Positions 51,901 to 61,900 of a DNA stretch of 64,000 nt are shown here, piece by piece. A model generated the notes under the pieces. That model had not been told where the DNA came from and searched no databases. It was given only the letters and a program-made list of their open reading frames with translations. The stretch is from the NCBI GenBank assembly GCA_964502145.1, contig CAZCVI010000011.1, positions 1-64,000 of the forward strand. Direction: 5' to 3'. A program made the translations under genes and the position numbers. The first letter of the stretch is position 1, and every line of letters begins with the position of its first letter. The DNA is from CAZCVI01 sp964502145. GTDB taxonomy: Bacteria > Acidobacteriota > Aminicenantia > UBA2199.

Positions 51901-52980
51901 ACTTTAAAAGCCGAAAAATTAAAAGAGCCCATCAGTTCCAATACTGTTTTGACTACCGTTATTGCGCAACCCGTGCCCAGTACCAAGGTACGTTTTAACA
52001 AGCGCTGTGAAGTGCCGCAGTCCGAGGTGGGGCGCATCATTCGTTTTAATGTCACGACCACCAACTTATCTGAATCCACTTTAATTGCGCCCCTGTTGGA
52101 AGATTATATGCCCCAGGGTTTTTCTTATGTCGCCGGGTCCACCCTTTTGAATGGGCAATTCTTTGTGGACCCCCAGGGCAATCGGCACATGGTCTGGCAA
52201 TTGCCCGATATTAACCCCGGTCAGACCCTTACCATGCGCTATCAGGTGGTGATTGGTGCCGATGTCAGCCGTGGGCGCAATGAGAACCGCGCCACGCTCA
52301 GAACCCGTGATAACAGTGGTCAAGACCTCTTTTTTGAAGACGCCGCCTTTGTGAATGTATCCATAGCGGGTTTCGTGTTTTACAGTGGCGTTGAGGGCAC
52401 CGTTTATCTCGACCGTGATGATGATAACTTCTATTCTGGTGAGGATACACCGTTGGAAAATATTGAAATGCGTTTGTCTGGTGGGCAAAAAGCATTGACT
52501 GATCGAATGGGGCGCTACACGTTTGAGAACCTTTTTCCCGGCGAGTATGCCCTTTCAGTCAATCGTGCCACCATTCCTGAAAAATATAAAGTCGCCGATC
52601 CCTTTCCTGTTGTCGTGACCTTGGCTGACGGCTTAACCGATACCAAGGATTTTGCTATCAAGTTCCAGGGTGTGGATGAGGTGAAGAGTGCCCGTTTGAC
52701 TGGGCGTGTGTTTTACGATAAGAACAAAAATTTGCGTTATGACAGTGATGACGCCTTGGCCGTAAAATTTGAAGCCCGCTTAGACGGTAAACTGTTAACC
52801 ATGGGCAGTAACGGTATTTTTATATTTACTCACTTGGAACTTGGTTTGCACAGCATTGAGATTCTGTATGATCGCAGAGTCGTCAAAAAAGAGATCACCT
52901 TGATAAAAGGTAACAACACGATTGATATCCCTCTCCTGTTTACTGGGATCAAGATTATCGTCACCGGAGAAGAACAATGA
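48910..52980 (+). CDS. Secreted multi-domain surface protein (Ig-like repeats, PKD, DUF11, SdrD-like)
   Basis: This 1356-residue protein has AGGAG nine bases before the ATG and a signal peptide near 1-30. A jelly-roll-like domain (40-155, EAWDVDDPPQGDEYDHVYFNG) is followed by five repeats of about 100 residues from 165 to 685 (each with TPATREI-type start, LNGFN, GLPT, GTYTLTV). A PKD domain lies at about 686-770 (YAWNFGDGSTSNDQNPEH). Three DUF11 repeats lie at 775-1150 and two SdrD_B-like domains at about 1160-1345, with calcium-loop-like DRDDDNFYSGED and DKNKNLRYDSDD. No sortase signal is present. The stop overlaps the start of the next gene (ATGA). Probably an adhesin or stalk protein. Confidence 0.85.
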   Translation: MTSKWKLIVIHALLLLGLTATGWITTPLFGAKGQEILCYTERITNAPSFNIYTGRNDPNNPIVWTHTVPAGILDSVVRVGLYIEAWDVDDPPQGDEYDHVYFNGYDLGYLDGDNNTWRTVEKTVPVAALREGINNLQVYVDELGKDWKVTIRASELRFYCSTPDPDFSIGTTPATREITAGESTSYNVNLTALNGFNAAVNLSVSGLPTGVSGVFLVNPLTPSPTAETTLNITSTTTAPAGTYTLTVRGASGQLQHETTVALTIKEVPLPADFTIQATPTLRTLHPGEATQYQIDLTAINGFNETTQLGITGLPTEASAAFNPESVRPTGQSLLNITTTTNTPIGEYTLTVTATGGSKSHAVTITLKIEALPPQPDFSITATPATQEITVGESTQFTVNLSGLNGFRAPVNLTVTGLPTEATGLFAVNPLTPTPTAETSLTITTTSTVVAGTYTLTISGENGGKSHSTQVTLTLKSIPPPPVDFSIKAEPYTRTVYPGNTTDYQLVFKAINGFKERTRLSITGLPADTHATFAPAALIPSALSVLTITTTEKTPLGEYTLDISATGGEITHVVKVTLKVEAQPLEPEFTITVTPPSRSIYPGETSGYTVTLTPLNGFDKPLALTVAGVPTDCTAQFSESTVTPPGTSVLRLTPTETTRVGEYSLVVTAKGGGLEHTATVTMTVACRDFSLVLTASHTSGPAPLTVAFTAAVQRDGTLLPADYRYAWNFGDGSTSNDQNPEHIFQTPGLYTVTATATDACGITRSASTQISIDSFEGSIKKEFSVVEAQPGQELDILLYVTNQTRQDFRDVIISDELSPSFLYIRDNAPVTPKRSASLLTWSIPLLKQGETIAFNVHVKLSATAPQGTITNIAYLTHQSLGAGKNIPSNTAILTVFLLQVSLQKQVEQTTVLPGGVVKYILTVQNNSAIPLTQIQLADVLSGNLEFVSQSQNSGLIFSRQGNSLLWSGLLEAQQQALIHIEARVPHNVFAGTRIENSATLKAEKLKEPISSNTVLTTVIAQPVPSTKVRFNKRCEVPQSEVGRIIRFNVTTTNLSESTLIAPLLEDYMPQGFSYVAGSTLLNGQFFVDPQGNRHMVWQLPDINPGQTLTMRYQVVIGADVSRGRNENRATLRTRDNSGQDLFFEDAAFVNVSIAGFVFYSGVEGTVYLDRDDDNFYSGEDTPLENIEMRLSGGQKALTDRMGRYTFENLFPGEYALSVNRATIPEKYKVADPFPVVVTLADGLTDTKDFAIKFQGVDEVKSARLTGRVFYDKNKNLRYDSDDALAVKFEARLDGKLLTMGSNGIFIFTHLELGLHSIEILYDRRVVKKEITLIKGNNTIDIPLLFTGIKIIVTGEEQ

Positions 52981-55900
52981 CCACACAAAATATAAAAAAG
53001 TTTTTGGGAGTCCAGAACCCTTTTTTCAAAAAGGGTTTTGGCCGCCGGAGGCATTTCTTATTCATCTTTTTATGTTTATGTTTTTTGCCTTTCGGTTTAT
53101 TTTCGCAGGGCATTGACATCACTGGCAACAGTACCATCAACCGGTGTGAGACCAACAGTTACACCATTGAGTTGCAGAATGATTCTGGCAATACGTTGTC
53201 CAATTTAGTGATAGTGGCGCGGTTGGAGAATCTTACCGGATTTAGTTATGTGACGGGTTCCAGTTTGCTCAACATCAATGGGGGAGGGGACAACCCGGTG
53301 GGCAATCCCACTATTTCCGGTGCGTATACTGGGTTATGTACCGCACCTGTCGCCCCGTATCTCACCTGGAATATTGATTCATTGGTAGGTGCCACCACGT
53401 TGCTTGATGGTCAGACCATCAGTATCACCTTTAACTTGCAAACCGCTTGCAATGCCGTTTCCGGTTCATTGAATACCCTGATTGATTATCAGATCAGTGG
53501 TACGCCCATGTGTGATAATACCGGTGTGTTGAACATCCAGGTGAATCCCGGCGCTGTGACTATCAAGAAGACGCCCAATGTGATCCCGCAGGAGTTGGGC
53601 CAGAATGTCACCTGGACATTAACCGTGGAGAATACCGGTTTTGGAGTGATCAAAAACGTCAAAGTCACCGATAACCTGGGTGCAGGATTGTCTTATGTTT
53701 CTTGTACAGAGGGGGGTGTGAATGTTGGTCAGATCACCACCTGGGATGCCGCTGTTTTTCCCGCTTTGGCCGAGATGGCCCCCGGTACTATCTTGACCAT
53801 GGATATTACGTCCCAGGTCGTGCAGTGCGAGTTCTTGGATAACGTTGCCGATGTCCGCTTTGGTTGTGATGCCGTCACCGATTGTTTTAATACTGCCACT
53901 GATGGGGGTACAGCCACTGCTTCCGTGCAGCGCATAGTCAAAACGCCGTTGATAAGCTATACCCCGCCCAATATCACCTTTAATTACTGTGAAGATTATG
54001 TCGATGTTAGTTTCACCATTTCCAATGTCGGGGATGGCCGGGCCCACTCCGTGTGGACCGTGGTGGACTTCAGCCCGTTGACTGTGACCAATGTCTCTGC
54101 GGGTACTATCTATAATGCGACGGATCATCGCTTTGAACATACCGATCCCATTCTGCCCGGTGGTAATTATGTACTGAGTTTCCGTTTAAATTATGCGTCG
54201 TGGTGTGGGGGCACCTTTCCAGCCAAGGACTTGTTGTGGCAGAAGGTGTATGAGGATGATTGTCACCAGTTATTTTATCCCCCCGTCGAGATGAGTGTGA
54301 TTAATCCGCCGGTGGGAGCAGTGAGTTTGGCTTTGAGCAAGAGCGGAGCCGGTTCCGTGATTCAGATTGGCGATGTGATTGCCTATACCATTACGTCCTC
54401 CTATACCGGGCCGCTCACCTGTGGCAGTGGCAGTACGGGTACCATTACCGTGGTGGATAGCATTCCCACTGGTTTTGTGGTGATTGATGCCGATGGTGGC
54501 ACGTATGTGCCCGGTGGCGGCGGCACCGGTGGTACCATTACCTGGACCTATTTACCGCCCACGACGTTATCCCGAACCATCACCGTGCAATCGCCCTTGA
54601 TTGCCAATTGCGAGACCTATTGCAATACTATATTTACCAATTCCGTCAGTGCTTCGGGCGTGGATTGTTGCGGGTGTGCCTTAACGGCCAATGCCTCCGA
54701 GACCTCTGCCATCGAATGCGCCGAGGGGGTGACGTCGCAGAAAGTAGCCACCGGTCCCACCCAACGGTGTGCCGATATTACCTACACCAATACCTATACC
54801 TTTGATGGGGGTTCTACCGCCACCCTGAATAATTTGCTTTTTACCGAACATGCCGAAAACCAGCAGGTATATAATAATAATCTTTCCATCACCTTGGATG
54901 GAGTGGATATTAGTGGTTCCGTTCTGATGACCGATACCACTCCTGGTGGTAGTTTGGTTTTTGATTTTAGTGGTGGACCGGCCACCCCCTTGGCTGGGAG
55001 AGTGTTGGTCATCCAATATAATTTAACCGCTACTGCTGCCACTGTGGCCGCATGTACCAACTCTACCTTTTATTCCTGGTCCAGTTTGAGCATGGGCGCT
55101 TCCGGTTCTAGTTGTCTGGGTGATGGTGTGATTCATGAAACCACGCCCGTGACCATTGGTTCGCCCAGCATGTCGTTGGCGATTACCGGGTTGGGGGCGA
55201 TATTTCATAAGTGCGAGAGCCAGCAAATTACCCTGACCCTGCGACAGACCTCCACCTTTAATCCCAAGGATGTCAAGTTAAAATTGTCCGGCCTCAATTA
55301 TTACGTCATTGATCCCACCAACCCTGCGGCCATCACCTGTTCAGGCGATGTGTCCCCCGTGGCTTGCCTGCCCGTGGTGGATGGCAATGGCGATTATAAT
55401 TGGACCTTTAATGACTTGTTCACCGGTCAGAATCAAACCGCCACCATCGTGTTGAACGTGCAGAAGCGCTGTACAGGCACCGGTGATCTGGTGGCCACAG
55501 CGTATTTTGATGATTTATGTACCGATGATGCCACCAGTGATGAATTATGTTCCGTGACCGCCACTGAAACACCTACCTTATTATTAAGTGGCGATTTATT
55601 AATTGAAAAAACCCCGGAAGTCTATTATGCCACCACCAACACGGTGCAGTGGGTGATTTATCTGACCAACCGTGGCACCGGTACTGCCTACAATGTCTGG
55701 GTGGATGATGTGCTGGGGGCAGGTTTGCTTTTCACCAGTGCCGTGGTGGATGACATGACCGGTGTTACCGTGACTGGTAATTTGAATCATTCCGGTAGCG
55801 TCATTAACGGAGCCAATATCGCTATCACCGATATGACCGCGGGTGAACGACGCATGATTACCTTCACCGCCGAGGTCATTGATTGCAACAATCTCACCAA

Positions 55901-58900
55901 TTTGGCCACTACTTCTTGGGGTTGTATTGGCGTGGATTGTCAGGTGGCGGTGACCGATACCTCGACTGTTAAAATTCCCGCGCCCAACTTGATCAATACC
56001 AACACCATCACCCCCAGTGGTGGCGTTAATGCCTGTGACAGCCCCGATGGCTTTATCACCCTGCGCAATGCCGGGCAGGTCACCTGTTACAATCTGCAAG
56101 TGACCGAAACATTACCTGCTGGCTTGCTTTATGTCACTGGCACTACCCGCTGGCGTTTAAATAGTGGTGTGTGGAACGGTCCCAATGTGGCTTATGATCC
56201 TGTGCCCACTACCTCGCCCCTGGTGTGGACCAAAACCCAGATTCCTGGCTTGGCCACGTCCAATCCGGGTGACACCATTGAGATCGAGTTCCAGATGATC
56301 TCCGATTGTCCCTTCCTGGGTGGTGATCTCAAAGTGGCCACCCAGTATGAGAACCCTTGTGCCGATGTGTTTACCAATGCCGAGAGTAAATTTACCGTGG
56401 CCTATCATGCCCCAGTGATCACTGTGACCAAAACCCGCGCCAATGACCCCATTGATTGCAACCAGGACATTACCTGGAATATCACGGTCACCAATAATAG
56501 TGGCTATGCCATGCCGATTGTGTGGGTGGAAGACACCATGGATGCAGCTTATACGTATGTTTCTTCTACTGGTAATGCGCCTTATACCTCCGACAACGGT
56601 ACCAATGTCTTCCAGAAAGTAACCTGGGAATTGGAGAATATCCCCACCGGTACCACTGTCAATCTCACCCTGACCGCCCATACCGATTCCTCGCCCTGTA
56701 GTCCAGATTTGGATAACACCGTGCAGGCGTGGTGGGGGTGTGGTAATCCCGATGGTGATTCCGGCACCAAACCCGGTGTGGATGAAACGGGCAGTAATAT
56801 ATGTCTCGGTGCTACCGGAGTTTCCGCCGTGCGCACCGAGACCCGGCAGCCTAGCGTGGGGTACATGAATATTTCCCTTAGTCCGGCCAGTATTGATTCC
56901 TGCAATGATGACACGCAGATGACCCTGGTTCTCGTGAACAGTGGCGACACCGATGCCAGTGATCTGGACTTGGTGGTCACGTTGCCTGTGGGACTCTCTT
57001 ATAATGCCGGTTCCTCCTTGATGTACCAGGGTGTGGATGATACCGGTGTGACCGCGCCCATTGGTGATCCCAATATTGTGGGCAGTGTTCTTACCTATTA
57101 CAATGTCGGTGATCGGGGCATTGATCTGGTGAATACCCTGGAGAAGGATGGTGGTAACGATACCATTGTCTTAAAATTCTCGGTGAAATCCTCCTGTTAC
57201 ACCACCCAGAATGTGGGTTTGAACTTGCGGTATTATGATTGTTGTGGGCTCACCCAGTACTCCACCACCTCCAGTCCGCAGGTTACCGCGTTATATCCCG
57301 TTCTTTCAGTGGTCAAGAGCGTCAGTCCCAGCACCGTGGATTGTGGGAACGACGTCACCTGGACCGTGGCGGTGAGCAATACCGGTACCGGTAATGCCGA
57401 GGTCATCCGGGTGGTGGACACCCTGGGTGATTGGTTGGATTATGCCGGGAATTTTACCGAGGACCAACCGGGAACCATTACTCCTGCTGTTATCGGTGGC
57501 AATCCCCAGGTTATTGGCTGGGAAATGACCAACTTGGCAGCCGGGACCACGGCCACCTTCACCTTTGACGCCACCCTCAACCCCGATGGTTTACCCAACC
57601 AGAATAGTTGTGCCGTGGCTCTCAGGCAGAACAATGTGACGGCTCAATGGGCGTGCGGGACATCTGGGGATGCGACGGACGATAATCCCAACACCGTTGG
57701 CTACGACTGTACCAATAGTGGGTCAGCCACTGCTGGCCCCATTACCGTGCCAATGCCCGATCTACTTATCACCACCATCACCCCCGGTATTTCCTGTACT
57801 ACCGGGGACGGGGTTTTCAGTGGTACGGTGAGCGTGACCGTGCAGAACCAGGGCACTGCCGCGACATTGGCTGGTTTTACGGTCAGTGTCACGGACGGCA
57901 CCTGGACGGGCACGGGCACTACCGGTGTTTTGGCTGCCGGTGCATCGGTGACGGTGACCATTAATACCTCGGGCTGGGGCATCAATTGCCATAGTTGTAC
58001 GCCCTATACACTGGATGCGACGGTGGACAGTACCTTGGCTGTCTGTGAATGCAATGAAGCCAACAATACTTCCAGCCTGAGTTATACACCGCCACTGCCG
58101 GATTTTAAAGTGAACTCCATCACGCCTACTTGTACGGCTGATGGACGGTTACGGGTGCGGGTCAATATCAGTAACGTGGGTTGCGCCAACAGTACGGCCA
58201 ATTTTATTGTCCATCTGGTGGACGATCAGGGTCATTCCGCGGATAGTACTGCCATTCCTTTGAATGCGGGTGCCAGTACCAACGTGGACTTTTCCAACTG
58301 GGTCAGTGCCTGTTCTCCCGCGACCGTCAATTTTACCGCCACGGTGGACAATACCAATACCAACTGCGAATGCGATAGCGACAACAGTTTAGTTTATGCC
58401 TATAATAATACGTTGCCCAATCTGGTGGTTTCCACCATCACTCCATCCACCTCTTGCACCGGTGATGGCACTGTCAGTGGCACCATAGCCGTGCAGATCA
58501 GCAACACGGGAAATGGTGCGGTGACGGCTGATTTCCGTATCGCGGTGAACGATGGTCAGGGTTGGACAGCAACGCCTTGGTATAATGCTACCCTGGGTGG
58601 CACATTACCTCTGGCTGCCGGTGCCAATGCCACGGTGAACGTTCCTTGGACCCGTGGTTTTACCACTGCCGCGTATACATGCAACTTCCCCACTATTACT
58701 GTCACCTTGGATTCTACCAGTGTCATTTGCGAATGTTCCAATGCCAGTAACGCCTCTACCAGCAGTTATTCCATGACCTACCCCAACCTGCGCATCACAT
58801 CCGTCACTCCCTCTTGCACCCCTGGTGGCGATGGCACCTATTCAGTGGCCGTGGTGGTCAATAACAATGGCTGCGGTACAGCTACCAACGCGGTAGTTCG

Positions 58901-61900
58901 TGTGAGCGACAACGATGGTCAAACCTCTGACCAAACCGTGACCCTGGCTGCCGGTGCCTCGCAGACCTTAACCTATGCACCTTGGCCAGCGGATGGGAAC
59001 CCGGCCACGTTAACCTTCACTACCACGCTTGATCCGGGCACTGCCATTTGTGAACTGACAGGCACGGATAACACCAACTCCACCAACTTTACGCGAGGTA
59101 ACCTGAACTTGGTGTCCATTACCCCCGCTTGCACGGCTGACGGCACCTATCAGGTCAGTTTGGTTATTCAGAACAATGGTTCCGCCGCCATTAATACCAA
59201 TTTTGTGGTGCGTTTGACAGATAACGATGGCCATACCTCCGACCAGAACTTCACGGCGATTGGTGGTACCTTACCCTTTAATAATGGTACCTCACAAACC
59301 GTGGTATTCAGTGGTTGGACAGTGGACTGTAATCCCACTACCATTAATTTCAGCGGCGCGTTGGACCCCACCAATCTGATCTGTGAAAGCAATAGCGGTG
59401 ACAATACCAATACGGGTACCGTAACTATCAATGATTTGCAAGCCGTGTCCGTGGTTCCCGCCACTTCTTGTACAGCGGATGGCACCATTACCGGTACCAT
59501 GGTCGTGACTGTGGCCAACAATGGTGGCAATGCCATTAACAGTGATTTTAGAATATTGGTCAGCGATGGTCAGGGTTGGACTTCGGAACTTCGTTACAAT
59601 GTGGACCTGGGTGGTACATTGCCCATTGCCGCAGGAACCAGTCAGAGTGTGACTTTCAACTGGACCCGTAGTTTCTCCGCCACGCCTTATGTGTGTAGTT
59701 TTCCCAGTATCAGCGTCACCGTGGATTCACAGAGTGCGATTTGCGAGTGCTCCAGTAGTAATAATAGCAATACGGCCAGTTATTCGATGCCGTACCCCAA
59801 CCTTAACGTGGTTTCAGTCACGCCCACCTGTAACAGTGATGGCAGTTATTCCATCGCCGTGACCGTGAGCAACACTGGTTGCGGTACCGCCACCAACGCG
59901 GTGGTGCGCCTGAGTGATAATGATGGTCAAACCGCTGATCAAACCGTGACCCTGGCTGCCGGTGCCTCTTCCACCTTAACCTATGCACCTTGGCCAGCGG
60001 ATGGGAACCCGGCTGCGCTAACGTTTACCGCGACGATTGATCCAGCGGCTGCGCTTTGCGAGTTGACGGGTGATGATCATAGCGAGGTCGTGACCTATGA
60101 CAACCCCAACCTGCGTATTGTCTTGATTACTCCCGATTGTTCTGCCGATGGGACTTATAGTGTGAGTTTGGAGATTGAGAACAGCGGCACTGGCAATGTG
60201 ACCAGTGATTTTGTAGTCCGCTTAGCGGATAATGATGGGCATACTGTCAATCAGAATTTCACCGCTATTGGTGGCACCTTGCCTTTAACCGCGGGGACGC
60301 AGCAGACGGTGGTTTTTACTCCCTGGACCGTGGATGGGAATCCCACCACCATTAATTTCACCGGTACATTGGACCCCACCAATCAAATCTGCGAAAGCAA
60401 CAACACGGATAATACGGGCACTGGCACCTTTACTATCAATGATCTGAATGCCGTATCCGTGGTCGCCGCGACGTCCTGTGCCAGTGATGGCAGCATTACT
60501 GGCACGATGGTAGTGACAGTCTCCAATTTGGGTGGCAATGCCATTAACAGTGATTTCAGCATCCTGGTGAACGATGGCCAGGGTTGGACTTCCGAACTAC
60601 TTTATAATACCGATCTGGGTGGCACCTTACCCATTGCTGCGGGAGCCACTGCCAGTGTGACCTTCAACTGGACTCGTGCGTTTACCGCCACCCCGTATGT
60701 GTGTAGTTTCACCAGTATCAGCGCCAGTATAGATTCGCAGAATGCCATTTGCGAGGTAACCAGTGGGAATAACGGTGCAACTACCACCTACACCTTGCCT
60801 TACCCCAATCTTAATCTGGTTTCCGTGACCCCTACCTGCAACAGTGACGGTAGTTATGCAATCGCGGTGACAGTGAGCAATAATGGTTGCGGCACTGCAA
60901 CGAACGCGGTGGTGCGGCTCAGTGACAACGATGGTCAAACGGATGACCAGACCGTTACCTTGGCGGCTGGGGCCTCTTCAACCTTAACCTATTCTCCTTG
61001 GCTTGCGGATGGTAACCCGGCGGCATTGACATTTACTGCGGTGATTGACCCAGCCGCTGCTATTTGCGAGTTAACTGGCGATGATCATACGGAAGTCGTG
61101 ACCTACAACACCCCCAACCTGCGCATTGTCTCCATTACCCCGGACTGTACTGCCGATGGGTCCTATCGGGTTTCTTTGATCATTGAAAATAACGGCACCG
61201 CCGATATCAACACTAATTTTGTGGTACGTTTGGCCGATAATGACGGTCGTACTGTTAATCAGAATTTTACGGCTATTGGTGGCACCTTGCCTTTGGTTGC
61301 GGGTACGCAACAAACCGTGGTCTTTAATCCCTGGACCGTGGATGGCAATCCCACCACCATCAATTTCACCGGTACACTGGACCCCACCAACTTGATCTGC
61401 GAAAGCAACAACAGTGATAATGGTGGTTCCGGTACCTTCACGATTAACGATCTGAACGCCGTTTCCGTGGTAGCTGCGACATCTTGTGCCAGTGATGGTA
61501 GCATTACCGGCACAATGGTAGTGACAGTCTCCAATCTGGGCGGCAATGCCATTACCAATGATTTCAGCATCTTGGTGAACGATGGCCAGGGCTGGACTTC
61601 CGAACTGCGTTACAATGCCGACCTGGGCGGCACGTTGCCCATCGCTCCAGGAGCCAGTTCCAGTGTTACTTTTAACTGGACCCGTGCTTTTTCAGCCACT
61701 CCATATATATGTAGTTTCCCCGGTATTACCGTGAGCTTGGATTCGCAGAATGGCATTTGCGAGGTAACCAATGGCAATAACGGCGCTAACACGACTTATT
61801 CATTGCCTTATCCCAATCTGCGTGCCATTTCCGTTACGCCCACATGCAACAGCGATGGCACCTATTCTATCGCGGTAGTTGTAGATAACAATGGTTGCGG

